Shown: positions 27,059 through 40,428 of the stretch, in pieces | Position numbering within the stretch: position 1 is the first letter of the stretch | Layout of the letters: each line of letters opens with the position of its first letter | NCBI GenBank assembly: GCA_029210085.1 | Contig: JARGPP010000016.1 | Span: 25,624-89,623 of the forward strand | Direction of reading: 5' to 3' | Origin: Legionellaceae bacterium | Lineage (GTDB): Bacteria; Pseudomonadota; Gammaproteobacteria; Legionellales; Legionellaceae | DNA length: 64,000 nucleotides | Translations under genes and position numbers: made by a program | Notes under the pieces: model-generated | Database searches by the model: none | Told to the model about the DNA's origin: nothing | The model's input: the letters and a program-made list of their open reading frames with translations, nothing else

Positions 27059-28060
27059 ATGCACGAACCATTCATGCAGGCTGCTCTTCTGCAAGCGTGG
27101 CTTAAACGCGGTGTTACTGCGCCCAATCCAGCTGTTGGTGCCGTGGCCGTCTTTGATGGAAGCATTATAGCACAAGCTTCACATCCTGGGTTGGGTCAAC
27201 CCCATGCTGAGCAATTAATTTTGAATGACTTACCGGATGATTGCTCTAATATAACGCTGTATGTCACCCTTGAGCCATGTAACCACTGGGGAAGAACGCC
27301 ACCTTGTGTTCAAGGATTAATTAGGAGGCGCTTTAAACAAGTGGTTTATGGGTATCGTGATCCAAACCCTATTGTTGTTAAAAACAATACACCCGCCTTG
27401 CTTGCAGAGCAAGGTATTGAAGCGGTACATTATCCATTGCCTGAGATTGATGCATTTTATGAAAGTTATGCTTTTTGGGTTAAAACAGGTAGGCCTTGGG
27501 TAACGGTTAAAATGGCGCAAAGTTTTGATGGAAAGATTGCCGGTCAGCACGGGGAGCCTATTCAGTTATCGAATGCGGCTTGCGCCGTAGAGACGCATAA
27601 AGCGCGGTTACATACGGATGTTATTTTGACAACGGCTCGTACGATTCAATACGATAATCCGTCATTAAATGCACGCATTTATGATACAATAATCAGCAAG
27701 CCTGTTGCTATTTTAGACAGAAAAAAACAGCTTGACCCTAAAGCACGCATTCATAAAACAGCCCAAAGGTTGCATCTTTATCATGGTCAGCCTGATTCAA
27801 GTGCTTTGCTCGATTTAGGCGAAGTATTCAATGATTTAGGGCGTTTAGGGTATCACGATGTTTGGGTTGAAGCGGGTGGTACTTTGTTTAGTGCGTTACA
27901 TCGTGAAAAGCGGGTGCAACGTACCTTTTTATATTTAGTGCCTGATAGTTTAGGAAAAGATGCAACTGATTTGTATCACGACAGCGCACTACTGTCAGGA
28001 GCAAAGCATGTTGCTTGGGATGTTTTAGATAACAATCTTAAAGTGACGCTAGATTGGTAA
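27059..28060 (+). CDS. ribD: bifunctional diaminohydroxyphosphoribosylaminopyrimidine deaminase/reductase
   Basis: Second and third steps of riboflavin synthesis. 333 residues from ATG 27059. The deaminase domain (1-145) has the zinc ligands in HAE (49-51) and in LEPCNHWGRTPPC (Cys74, Cys83). The reductase domain follows (146-333) with MAQSFDGKIA and WVEAGGTL. First gene of the rib block. The 51-base leader is too short for an FMN riboswitch, and I see none. Confidence 0.94.
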   Translation: MHEPFMQAALLQAWLKRGVTAPNPAVGAVAVFDGSIIAQASHPGLGQPHAEQLILNDLPDDCSNITLYVTLEPCNHWGRTPPCVQGLIRRRFKQVVYGYRDPNPIVVKNNTPALLAEQGIEAVHYPLPEIDAFYESYAFWVKTGRPWVTVKMAQSFDGKIAGQHGEPIQLSNAACAVETHKARLHTDVILTTARTIQYDNPSLNARIYDTIISKPVAILDRKKQLDPKARIHKTAQRLHLYHGQPDSSALLDLGEVFNDLGRLGYHDVWVEAGGTLFSALHREKRVQRTFLYLVPDSLGKDATDLYHDSALLSGAKHVAWDVLDNNLKVTLDW

Positions 28061-28103
28061 ATATGAATCACTTATTTGAGTGCACAGATGTGCGGGAGAA
28101 GAA

Positions 28104-28751
28104 ATGTTCACAGGTTTAGTTGAGTCATGCGGCATATTGTTGAGTAAAGACATGTGTGAATCGGGTATGCGCATGGTTTTTGAGGCTGTACTTGAAGCAC
28201 CTGTTCTGGGGGAGAGTATTGCTGTGAATGGTGTGTGTTTAACGTTGATTTTAGATGAGACAGGTCATTTGATATTTGATATTTCTCCTGAAACACAAGC
28301 GCTGACTAATCTAGGCCTGTTACAAGTTGGAGATAGTGTACATCTTGAGTGTGCTTTGCGCGCATCAGATAGGTTGGGTGGGCATTATGTGAATGGTCAT
28401 ATTGATACAACAGCCGAGCTTCAATGTGTGCGTGCTGAAGGCGAATGTCTTGAAATGGTGATTGCAGGATTTTCACCGAGTCATATGCGTTATTTATGTC
28501 TAAAAGGTAGTGTTGCACTAGATGGTGTGAGTTTAACGATTAATGCAGTTGAGCGTAACAGTATTAAGATCATGCTAATTCCACATACTTTATCGAGAAC
28601 CACACTTTCACGTTGGAAAGTAGGGTATCGTATCAATGTTGAATTTGATTATATTGCCCGTGTGTTAGTTCACCAATTGGGTTCTTTACCAGATTCGACT
28701 ATAATGTCGCTTTTTGAACGGCCCTGTGAGGGCAAAGAGGTTATTGTATGA
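28104..28751 (+). CDS. ribE: riboflavin synthase, alpha chain
   Basis: Converts two 6,7-dimethyl-8-ribityllumazine molecules to riboflavin plus the pyrimidine precursor. 215 residues from ATG 28104 with GGGAG at 28094-28098. Starts MFTGLVE; two lumazine-binding barrels with VNGVCLTL (first) and DGVSLTIN (second). The stop overlaps the ribBA start by four bases. Confidence 0.95.
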   Translation: MFTGLVESCGILLSKDMCESGMRMVFEAVLEAPVLGESIAVNGVCLTLILDETGHLIFDISPETQALTNLGLLQVGDSVHLECALRASDRLGGHYVNGHIDTTAELQCVRAEGECLEMVIAGFSPSHMRYLCLKGSVALDGVSLTINAVERNSIKIMLIPHTLSRTTLSRWKVGYRINVEFDYIARVLVHQLGSLPDSTIMSLFERPCEGKEVIV

Positions 28752-29961
28752 CAGGCTTTTATGCTTCAGTTGAGGAGGCGCTTACCCGGCTTCGTGCGGG
28801 GCAAATGGTTATTTTAACAGATGATGAATCACGTGAGAATGAAGGTGATTTAGTTGTTTCAGCTGAGCATATAACACCTGAATCGATTAACTTTATGACG
28901 CTTTTTGGACGCGGGCTTATTTGTTTGCCAATGGCAGATCATTTAATTGATAAGCTTGATTTGCCGATGATGACTCATCGTAATCGCTCGCCTTATGGGA
29001 CTGGATTTACGGTATCTATTGAAGCGGCTTCAGGCGTTTCAACAGGCATTTCAGCGAGCGATAGAGCGCATACGATTCAAGTGGCCATTGCGGATGATAC
29101 AAAAGCTGAAGATATCATTTCACCTGGGCACATGTTTCCATTACGTGCACGGGCGGGTGGTGTTTTTGAGCGTCAAGGTCAAACAGAAGGCAGCGTTGAT
29201 TTAATGAAGCTTGCAGGGTTAAAGCCTGCAGCAGTTATTTGTGAAATCATTAATGACGACGGTACCATGAGTCGCCGAGATGATTTGCTCGCTTTTTCTG
29301 AGCAACATGATATTCCTTTGGTGAGTGTGCGGGATGTGATGGATTATCGCATCAAGTGTGAGGTTTTAGTCGATGCAGTAGCGACCAGCCGTTTACCACT
29401 TCGAGCACATGGTGATTTCACCATGACATTGTTTCAAAATCAGTTAGATACAGCTGAACACTTTACGTTAGTGAAGCTACCCTTTGACGTGAATGCAAGT
29501 CCGTTGGTTCGTATTCACTCTGAGTGTATTACCGGTGATTTATTTGGTTCGACAAGATGTGATTGTGGTGGCCAGTTAGAGTCATCTCTTGCTCAAATCG
29601 AGAAAGAAGGGGGGGTGTTGGTTTACTTGCGTCAGGAGGGACGTGGTATTGGGCTGACCAATAAGTTAAAAGCTTATGCACTGCAAGAAACAGGATTAGA
29701 TACAGTCGAGGCAAATGTTCATTTGGGCTTACCTGTAGATAGTCGAGATTATGCAGTCGCTTTTCAATTATTACGCCACTGGGGATTAAAACAAGTACGA
29801 TTGTTGACGAATAATCCCACTAAAGTCAAAGCACTCGAACGGTATGGTATGACAGTAACAGAGCGTGTGCCGCTTTGCGTTTCAGAGACTCCTGAAAATC
29901 GAAATTACTTACAAACCAAGCGCGAGAAATTAGGACATTTTTTAGAATCGGATACTGATGC

Positions 29962-29965
<4 letters not shown>
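28748..29965 (+). CDS. ribBA: bifunctional 3,4-dihydroxy-2-butanone-4-phosphate synthase/GTP cyclohydrolase II
   Basis: Supplies both starting blocks of riboflavin. 405 residues. The RibB domain (1-200) has DDESRENEGDLV and the HTIQVAI/TEGSVDL elements. The RibA domain (about 215-405) has the zinc cysteines of CITGDLFGSTRCDCG, the RQEGRGIGL loop and LLTNNPTKV. Both halves keep their key residues, so both activities are expected. Four-base overlaps on both sides. Confidence 0.95.
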
Positions 29966-32911
<2,946 letters not shown>

Positions 32912-33077
32912 TTTTTTGGATTGCGCCTATCTTTTTTTAGTTTGAGTCACGTTGAGCCATGTATCCAATAAACGAAACATAGCCGATATAGGGTATGAAC
33001 GTTTGAAGGCTCTATTCCCCGAAACCTGAGTGACCTGATGGGTTCGCGTTATCCATATTTTTAAAGTTTGGAGTAGA

Positions 33078-33098
33078 TGCCTCGTATAATACGAGGCA
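33078..33098. repeat. perfect inverted repeat with 10-base arms
   Basis: TGCCTCGTAT, one base, then its exact complement. It has no T-run. It lies in the 272-base gap between the convergent kdsA and the 33184 gene; the rest of 32912-33183 shows no gene. It could be a dispersed palindrome or a structured 3' end. Confidence 0.5.
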
Positions 33099-33183
33099 CA
33101 TAGGCTCGCTTCTCGATGTAGCATAGGGTTGATGCGTCAACGATAAAAACATTCCACTTGATGCATTGAAATGCCTGCTTGTA

Positions 33184-33675
33184 TTAGGCGTGAGCCAAAT
33201 CATTTGAAGATTTTGATGCTTTAATGTCATGCATGGAGTCGTCTATCGCTGTTTCAAGTTCAGTGATGGGTGATGACATCTTAAACAGCCCATACATGCT
33301 CGACCCTAATCCAAGCGCGCCATTGATTAGCGTGCTACCCGCTGTGGCGGCACTTGTGACACCTAAAATAGGAGTGCCCGCCAATGTAAGGCTCCCAATA
33401 GTGATAAGTAATAAGCTGGCTGCAGCGACTGAGCTAAGTATGGCGTTGAGAAAAAAAGAAGGGCTCAAGTGGTCGGCTGCCACTAAACCTGCGCCTATCA
33501 CGGTCTCTGTCCCAATGATTGCTGCGGTAATGCCGAGTACAGGAATTACTAACAGCCCATCTATTGCCATATTAATTAAAAATAACAGAGAGACAAGGCA
33601 TGAAGCTCCCATGAGCCAGAACAATGCAGTTGAAGCCCCATCAACATCGTTGTAATCACTTGCGTAAACAGCCAT
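33184..33675 (-). CDS. unknown multi-helix membrane protein
   Basis: 163 residues from ATG 33675 with GTGAG seven bases before; an earlier start at 33687 is possible. Four hydrophobic segments, rich in Ala, Gly, Ser and Leu, span residues about 15-125, followed by an acidic/Ser soluble tail. No family recognised. It has its own near-consensus promoter and sits beside tRNA-Ser at the edge of an accessory island. Confidence 0.65.
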   Translation of the reverse strand: MAVYASDYNDVDGASTALFWLMGASCLVSLLFLINMAIDGLLVIPVLGITAAIIGTETVIGAGLVAADHLSPSFFLNAILSSVAAASLLLITIGSLTLAGTPILGVTSAATAGSTLINGALGLGSSMYGLFKMSSPITELETAIDDSMHDIKASKSSNDLAHA

Positions 33676-33702
33676 CTTAAATCTCACTTTTCAAAAAAAT
33701 CA

Positions 33703-33731
33703 ATTGTACACGTTTTGTTTTTTTTGGTCAA
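33703..33731 (-). promoter_or_regulatory. sigma70-type promoter of the 33184-33675 gene
   Basis: On the minus strand: TTGACC (33726-33731), spacer of 17, TACAAT (33703-33708). Confidence 0.8.
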
Positions 33732-33776
33732 TTACTGTTTTTTATGAGCTGTATGATGCTGGTGGAGTAGTACATG

Positions 33777-33861
33777 CGGAGAGACAGGGATTCGAACCCT
33801 GGGAAGGTTTCCCTTCAACGGTTTTCAAGACCGCCGCAATCGACCACTCTGCCATCTCTCC
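33777..33861 (-). tRNA. tRNA-Ser (anticodon TGA)
   Basis: 85-base type II tRNA: acceptor GGAGAGA paired with TCTCTCC, anticodon loop CTTGAAA, long variable arm (GAAGGGAAACCTTC), T-loop TTCGAAT. The discriminator G is followed by CAT, so CCA is not encoded, unlike the other five tRNAs here. Confidence 0.95.
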
Positions 33862-33870
33862 GGGCCCAGA

Positions 33871-33899
33871 ATAATATCGCAATGGTGGGTTGCTTGCAA
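33871..33899 (-). promoter_or_regulatory. promoter of tRNA-Ser
   Basis: Minus strand: TTGCAA (33894-33899), spacer of 17, TATTAT (33871-33876), then a GC-rich discriminator next to the tRNA 5' end. Confidence 0.75.
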
Positions 33900-33953
33900 C
33901 AGGATTGTGAGTGATTGTATGGTTTTTATTAGGAGATGAATTGCCAACAGCCC

Positions 33954-34664
33954 CTAAGGTTTCGGCTGTGAGGGGGCTGTTTCATCAATATCTTTCTTAA
34001 TGCCTCGTATTTGTTCGCGCATACTGGTCGTTGTATTTCTCTTAAAGCCCATTGTTTCCAGCAAGGTATTAGCCATTATCATGATGTTGTCAAAGAGGCC
34101 GTGTTCAAATTTTTTTTGATGCATATCGGTCATTTGGGCTAAATCTTGAACGGATTCTGTGAGTGCTTGGAATGTTTGATAGTCTTGATTTTCTGGGGTA
34201 GGAATCCATGCTTCTCCAGCTTCTTTGGCTACTGCGTGTTGTGTTTGAAAGCTGAGTGCTGCTTGTTTAACAGTTTTTACTTGCTCGATGGCTTCTTGGT
34301 AAATGTTACGGGAAGCCGCTGTAATTAAATGTCCTTCGCTTTTGCTTTGTAGCGTTGTTTGTAAGCGTGTTGCTTCATCGATGGTTTTTTGGAGTATTTT
34401 TTCCATCTGAATGCCTTCTCGTATATAAATAGGCTGTTGTTCAGGTGCGTTTGCAATATCATCTGTCAGAAAAAGAACGGTTTCGAATTTGCTTCGATAA
34501 GATGAGGGCAAGTCAGGATTATCATCAAGAAAAGTCTGAATATCATAAGCCATCTTTGAGCCCTTGTGCGCAAATTCTGCTGGATTATTGAGTGATTCAG
34601 CATCGCTGAGTGTTTTTGTAAAGGCTTGAATTTTTTGCTCATACACCTCTTCTTGCTTGTTCAT
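33954..34664 (-). CDS. unknown soluble helical protein, small partner of the 34676 gene
   Basis: 236 residues, predicted mostly alpha-helical and soluble, no signal peptide. No known family. The segment FQTQHAVAK...WIPTPENQDYQTF (about residues 136-165) matches FQDVHAQTK...WIP...DFAAF in the large protein just upstream. Its tail repeats TTSMR (about residues 212-216) followed by an acidic DET about ten residues later, again as in the large protein. It starts 11 bases after the large gene's stop with AGGA before the ATG, so the two are co-transcribed. Probably a partial duplication of the large gene; both are effector candidates. Confidence 0.75.
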   Translation of the reverse strand: MNKQEEVYEQKIQAFTKTLSDAESLNNPAEFAHKGSKMAYDIQTFLDDNPDLPSSYRSKFETVLFLTDDIANAPEQQPIYIREGIQMEKILQKTIDEATRLQTTLQSKSEGHLITAASRNIYQEAIEQVKTVKQAALSFQTQHAVAKEAGEAWIPTPENQDYQTFQALTESVQDLAQMTDMHQKKFEHGLFDNIMIMANTLLETMGFKRNTTTSMREQIRGIKKDIDETAPSQPKP

Positions 34665-34675
34665 TAGCGCATCCT

Positions 34676-37600
34676 TTATTGTATGGGGTTATGTCCACTC
34701 CCGTTTGATGAGAGAGAAGCTGTTTCATCGTCACTATCCGGATTTTGCATGTTCTGTAAATCTGCTCTCATGCTCGTTGTAATTGTTTTGGATGAGGTGG
34801 GCTTATACCTTTGTAAGAAGTCATCAATCTCTTGATAGAACCCTTCATCCTCCTCTCCCTGCTTCGCTATGATGACAACGCATTTAAGCGCTTCAATCAC
34901 ATCATTTGGAATGACGGATGTCCATCGCTCATCGTGTAAAAACTGGTCCATAAGTTCATAAAATTCGTCATCACATGCTTTAGATTCCATCGCCCTGAGT
35001 GCCTTTTCAGCCACTTCATAAAATTTTAGTACATCGCTATTTTTTGTTTGAGGTGCTTTTTTTTCTACCGATGTGGCTGTTGCTACCGGTGTGGTGGGTA
35101 CTGTCCGCTGCATTGGTACGGACTGGGGTTTTGGGGAAGCCGCGGGTCTGATGTCTGTGATGAGCTGTCCCAGCGTTTTAACCAGGTCCTTATTGACAGA
35201 TGATACAGCCATTACTCGCTCTGCTTTAGCCACAAAAGCATTGAAAGCTGCAAAGTCATCACTATCATAGTGTAACTTATCATTAGCGGCTCTTGGTATC
35301 CAGGAGTCTGCTTTTGTTTGAGCATGTACGTCTTGAAAAGCCTTGGCTTTCGTTTTTAATTCACGCATTTCTTTGAGCATGTCTTGGTTTCTTTCTAATG
35401 AAGCGTTTGTATTCAAATAACTATTGACGCGCCCTTCAAGGTATTTAATCTGTTTATCTAACTGCTTGATAACACCCTGTAAATTTTTATCAAGTGCTCG
35501 ACCTTTTGCAATATGACAAGGTAATCCCAAAGTTTGTGAGTGTTCATCACAAACTGTGAGAAAAGTGTCTACTTTTCGTTGGACGTCTTTGCTTAAATGG
35601 GGTTTTAAGGTGTCATATTGTTTTGCAAACACTGATGCACCGGTTAAAAAAGCGGAAGGGTCACTTGAATCAATGGCTTCAAAAATTTTCAAGTTTTTAT
35701 CTATCCATTCAAGTGTGCGCAATGCATCTTTAGCTGCTTTAGCTTCTTGCTCAAAGGGTTTATCTCCTTTGGCACCCATCATCAGACTTCGTATTTCTTG
35801 TTCCTTAATTTCTCGTAAAGGCCCTATTTTTTGATTTAGCATGAGCCTTAAGGCATTTCTCTCGGTTTCAAATGTATTCTGAGCTGCTTTTAGCTCAGAA
35901 GGTTTAGCTTGGTTCTCGGGCATTTGCTCGATATCATGCATGTGTGTTTTAAGGGCGTTCAGTGCTCCCTCTTGTGAAACTTTTGCGTATGGTTTTAAAC
36001 CAACTAACCAACGGAAAGCATTGACGGTGGTGATAAGAGCGTTCCAAGCTTTTGTTAAGCCTTTATTTTCATGAAAAATTCTTTGAGCATGTTGATTTCT
36101 TGTCCATTGATTGAGTGCTTCATAGGCTTGCATGAATACCTGATTACTGGCCGCTCTTTGTTCCGGTGTTGCGCCAACACGATTAGATTGCCAAACTTTA
36201 GCTGCTTTTTTAAATGTTTGGAGTTGCTTGGCGAGCGCATGTCCTTGATGCTTGATGGCTTTGACGTGCTCAAAGAGTGTTTCTGTGTCTTTGATGCTTG
36301 CTTGAACCGCATCGCGTAACTGTTCTTCTTGCCTAATTTGAGTGGGGTACTGAGATTTCTCAGATATTGTATCTAACTGATAGAGGGCAGGGCTTGCCTT
36401 GCCATAGAGTTGCTCCGCAAATCTTAAGTCTTTTTGTGTTGCTGCCTTTTCTTGCGCGTCATGTAACGCATTAAATAAAGCATAAGCATGTGTATACCGT
36501 TGTTCCTCATCGCCACTTTCATAGGCTTCGATACAAGCGTTGAGATGTTTTTGAAGCTTTCCGAGGAACTTAAACTGCGCTCTTTGTGAATGTATCGGAA
36601 GATGGTGAACCTCCGGGTAACTGCTGTTGATGGTTGATTGAAAACGAATGACATTAGGCAAGAAACTTTTAGCGGGCGGTGGAACCTTGGACTGTATGCT
36701 TTTCAGTTGTTGCTCTAGTCTCTTGGTGTTCTTTTTTTGTTCTGATATTTCAAGAGATGATCGTGTTGTTGCCCACGAAGTAAAATTGGTAGTGAGTTGT
36801 GCCATGGTACGTGTAATTGTTTCTTTGGACTTTGGTGTTGAGTGAGACCGTTCAAATGCATGCATTCGTTTGGCAACACGTGGATTTTTTGCATATGTTT
36901 TCTCAAAGTGATAAGCTGCTGTTGCTAAATCAGAAAATATTTTTTCAGCTTTTTGTTTGATTTCTTGCTCTGTTTGATTTCCTAAGTTTTGTTCTAATTG
37001 ATTAATCATTGTTTGCGCATGCCCTGCCTCGAAGTGAAATCTTGTAGCTGCATCGGATACACTCCTTCTTTCTTCTTCAGGAATGAGACTTAAAGCTGTT
37101 GTAGTAATCGTCACAGTACGGTCACGTACTTGAAACATTTCTTTTTTAATGGTCTCTAATGGTGTTTGGACTATTTCCTGGAGATTGTGGATGAGAGCAC
37201 GTTTGCTTTGCTCTTCTAAATCAGGAGAATAATTGGAGGCGGGTGGTAAGTCCGAGTCTTCCACATCAACCTCTCTATTTGCAGGCCTATATACGGGTGA
37301 TGTCGAAGGAATAGGGGAAGGGCCATTTGGTGCTGTATTGTCAGGCATTTCTATGATTGGAGGAATGGGAGAGCTTTGTGTTGGTTCTTCTATGACACGC
37401 TCTTCTTCTAATGCTTCATCTTCGACAACATCCGTCATAGTATAAACGCTTTCAAGTTGCTGCTCTATGTCCTTTAGCATGCTTTGAATTTGAGAGGGGT
37501 TTTCAGATTTTTTAGCGAAAGGTAAAGATAGAACAAACAGAAAAAAATCATTCGCTTGAGTATTTAATGCTTCAGATTGATTTGAGTCTTTCAGTGCTTC

Positions 37601-38803
37601 TATAAAAGTTGCGCCTGTTAAGACCTTTGCCAGTTTTTGACAAAGGCTTATTTGATTGTCAAGTGAAAGTGTCTCAAAAAAGTCCTCGTTCATCACAAGA
37701 GTCAGCTCGTCATATGTCCATGCCTTTTCGGTATCTTCAAGAGATTGCACGACCCAGTTGGCATCGATGATGGTTGGGGTATCTTGTAACCGTTGATCGT
37801 CTTGTTGGCCATCGTTTGAGTCTGAGGTTGGTGTTTCTATCACTTCATCTAAGGGGCCATTATGTTGCTGACCATCAGCGTGCTCAACATGCAAAGCTTG
37901 TTCTTGATGATATTGCTCCGGTTGAACGTGCGGATGGTCGTCGTGTATCTCGACTACAGTGTCTTGTGTTGTGCGTTTGATTGGAGGCGTAGGTTCTATA
38001 TCGACGCGTTCTGTATTGTATCGTGGGTGGAGTGTCGATGATGTGCTAAATAGCTCTTTTATTTCCTCAGCTAACCTATCATTTTCTGGGAGTTCAATCT
38101 CGTCTTTATCTTGAAGTATATAAGGTACATCATCATCATCAAAGTCATCACTTTCTTGTGCAGATATAAGCGCTTCTTTAAGATTAGCGACCAGTTTGTC
38201 ACTTGCTGTAGCTTCATAAATGTCCGATGTTTTTGCATCATAAAAACGAAGTTTTTTTTCTGCAATGTTTAAGGTGTAAGATGGTTTTTGACCCGGTTCA
38301 TACTCTGAATCGGTTACATGGATGATCGTAAGCGGGTTATTATTTAGAGCAGTTCCTAGTGACTTGAATGCTTTTTCCAGTATATTTACTGGGTTGTATG
38401 TGTTTGATTCTGGTCGGGAGTTGGGTTGGCGAGCATCTGCTTTTTTGAGCTTGACGCCTGCTTGTATCTGCTCGGTTAAAGTCATTTTTTTTGTAGCAGC
38501 TTGAGCTGGGCCAGATGTAAATTGCCTAAGGTGATCGAGTAACATACGACCACCACTTTTGACGTCCAGGATATTTGTTTCAACCAGTGTTGTTGATATA
38601 AGTGCTGCAGCCTCAGACAGGATAGTTTTATTTTCATCCGATAAGGGTTCTTGGATTGCCCCACTTTCTAAATAAAAAATCAATGCACTCACTGCCTCTT
38701 GAAGTGTTGCAAGGGGGCTGCTTTCTTCAGGGGCGGTTGCTAGCTGCTGCGTAATGAGCGCCTGGAATTTGGCGAGTTTTGCTTTGAGTTCTTTTTGATT
38801 CAT
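34676..38803 (-). CDS. very large soluble helical protein, effector candidate
   Basis: 1375 residues from ATG 38803 (AGG nine bases upstream); a TTG at 38833 would add ten. No signal peptide or membrane helix. About the first 240 residues are helical, then a low-complexity acidic/Pro/His/Gln linker (about 240-340), a second folded part, a Pro-rich linker (about 500-545), and a long helical, coiled-coil-like region (about 545-1240), ending in a Ser/Asp/Glu tail. TTSMR near residue 1344 and DETA about 13 residues later match the tail of the next gene. Such giant eukaryote-like helical proteins are typical Dot/Icm substrates, but I recognise no specific family. Confidence 0.75.
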   Translation of the reverse strand: MNQKELKAKLAKFQALITQQLATAPEESSPLATLQEAVSALIFYLESGAIQEPLSDENKTILSEAAALISTTLVETNILDVKSGGRMLLDHLRQFTSGPAQAATKKMTLTEQIQAGVKLKKADARQPNSRPESNTYNPVNILEKAFKSLGTALNNNPLTIIHVTDSEYEPGQKPSYTLNIAEKKLRFYDAKTSDIYEATASDKLVANLKEALISAQESDDFDDDDVPYILQDKDEIELPENDRLAEEIKELFSTSSTLHPRYNTERVDIEPTPPIKRTTQDTVVEIHDDHPHVQPEQYHQEQALHVEHADGQQHNGPLDEVIETPTSDSNDGQQDDQRLQDTPTIIDANWVVQSLEDTEKAWTYDELTLVMNEDFFETLSLDNQISLCQKLAKVLTGATFIEALKDSNQSEALNTQANDFFLFVLSLPFAKKSENPSQIQSMLKDIEQQLESVYTMTDVVEDEALEEERVIEEPTQSSPIPPIIEMPDNTAPNGPSPIPSTSPVYRPANREVDVEDSDLPPASNYSPDLEEQSKRALIHNLQEIVQTPLETIKKEMFQVRDRTVTITTTALSLIPEEERRSVSDAATRFHFEAGHAQTMINQLEQNLGNQTEQEIKQKAEKIFSDLATAAYHFEKTYAKNPRVAKRMHAFERSHSTPKSKETITRTMAQLTTNFTSWATTRSSLEISEQKKNTKRLEQQLKSIQSKVPPPAKSFLPNVIRFQSTINSSYPEVHHLPIHSQRAQFKFLGKLQKHLNACIEAYESGDEEQRYTHAYALFNALHDAQEKAATQKDLRFAEQLYGKASPALYQLDTISEKSQYPTQIRQEEQLRDAVQASIKDTETLFEHVKAIKHQGHALAKQLQTFKKAAKVWQSNRVGATPEQRAASNQVFMQAYEALNQWTRNQHAQRIFHENKGLTKAWNALITTVNAFRWLVGLKPYAKVSQEGALNALKTHMHDIEQMPENQAKPSELKAAQNTFETERNALRLMLNQKIGPLREIKEQEIRSLMMGAKGDKPFEQEAKAAKDALRTLEWIDKNLKIFEAIDSSDPSAFLTGASVFAKQYDTLKPHLSKDVQRKVDTFLTVCDEHSQTLGLPCHIAKGRALDKNLQGVIKQLDKQIKYLEGRVNSYLNTNASLERNQDMLKEMRELKTKAKAFQDVHAQTKADSWIPRAANDKLHYDSDDFAAFNAFVAKAERVMAVSSVNKDLVKTLGQLITDIRPAASPKPQSVPMQRTVPTTPVATATSVEKKAPQTKNSDVLKFYEVAEKALRAMESKACDDEFYELMDQFLHDERWTSVIPNDVIEALKCVVIIAKQGEEDEGFYQEIDDFLQRYKPTSSKTITTSMRADLQNMQNPDSDDETASLSSNGSGHNPIQ

Positions 38804-38907
38804 TTGGATTGCCTGCGTCTTTATTCTGATCAAGTCTTGTTTATGAGTATAGACAAAAAAACCAATTTGTTCTTTTTTGGGTCAAATAAAAATTATGATG
38901 ATTGGTG

Positions 38908-38936
38908 TTCGCAATAAAATAACTAATCGGTATAAT
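38908..38936 (+). promoter_or_regulatory. promoter of bamD
   Basis: TTCGCA (38908-38913), spacer of 17, TATAAT (38931-38936), in the divergent gap with the large gene. Confidence 0.6.
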
Positions 38937-38983
38937 GGGCGCCATCTATCAAGATACTTTTAATTAAATGCAGGTTTGGCTAG

Positions 38984-39790
38984 GTGACAGGGTTGATGAA
39001 AGCAATAAAATATTGGATGGTTCTCGGGCTTTTTGTGTCGTTGGTTGGGTGTAAAACCCTGACGGGTATGTGGAGCGACTTTAAAAAAGAAGATGAAGAC
39101 GATGGACCTTTTAAAGGTCAAACGGCCAAGCAACTTTATCATGATGCAGATGTGGCGCTTAAAAAGAAGGATTATACGGGCGCGATTAAACGCCTTGAAG
39201 CGATGGAAACCATGTATCCTTTTCATGAGGATGCAGAAAGAGCCGAGCTTCGATTAATTTATGCCTATTATGAAAAAGAAGATTATTTGTCAGCTGGCGC
39301 TTCATCTGAGCGATTTATTCATTTATATCCTCGTGCCAAGGATGTTGATTATGCTTATTATATTAAAGCGATGTCTAATTTTCATCAGTTACGTGGGCCT
39401 GTTTCATCTATCTTACCGATGGATCAGTCTTATCGGGATCCGGGCACACAATCACAAGCTTACTCTGATTTTGCGACTTTAGTGCAGCTTTTCCCTCACA
39501 GCCAATATAAAGCCAATTCAGAGCAGCACATGATTTATTTAAGAAACATGTTTGCGAAGTCCGAGTTAAACGTTTCAAAATATTATTACGAGCGTAGACG
39601 GTATGTTGCGGCTGCAGAGCGGGCAAGTTATTTGGTTCAGACTTATCCACAAGCGCCGAGCGTTCAAGAAGCATTAGGTGTGTTGTACCATGCAAATCAA
39701 GCGTTAGGACTCAAAGAAGCAGCTGAAGATGCACTGAGTGTTTATCAAAAAACATATGGTGGTAAGCCACCCGAGGTTAGTTTTTCATAA
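38984..39790 (+). CDS. bamD: outer membrane assembly lipoprotein BamD
   Basis: Essential BAM-complex lipoprotein facing the periplasm. 268 residues from GTG 38984, or 264 from ATG 38996, which gives a cleaner signal peptide (MKAIKYWMVLGLFVSLVGC). The lipobox LVGC places the lipid-modified Cys at residue 19 of the shorter form. TPR-like repeats follow, with KDYTGAIKRLEAMETMYPF and DYAYYIKAMSNF, diagnostic of BamD/ComL. The length is near the family norm of about 245. Confidence 0.92.
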   Translation: MTGLMKAIKYWMVLGLFVSLVGCKTLTGMWSDFKKEDEDDGPFKGQTAKQLYHDADVALKKKDYTGAIKRLEAMETMYPFHEDAERAELRLIYAYYEKEDYLSAGASSERFIHLYPRAKDVDYAYYIKAMSNFHQLRGPVSSILPMDQSYRDPGTQSQAYSDFATLVQLFPHSQYKANSEQHMIYLRNMFAKSELNVSKYYYERRRYVAAAERASYLVQTYPQAPSVQEALGVLYHANQALGLKEAAEDALSVYQKTYGGKPPEVSFS

Positions 39791-39809
39791 TAAGCGAGGA
39801 GTTTTTTGA

Positions 39810-40412
<603 letters not shown>

Positions 40413-40428
40413 AGGAATAGAGTCTCTC

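Noticed and set aside
33224..33655. Plus-strand frame opposite the 33184 gene
   Set aside because: Shadow of the minus-strand membrane protein, which has the promoter and ribosome binding site.
33184..38803. Integrated prophage or plasmid at tRNA-Ser
   Set aside because: No integrase, phage gene or direct repeat of the tRNA end is visible.
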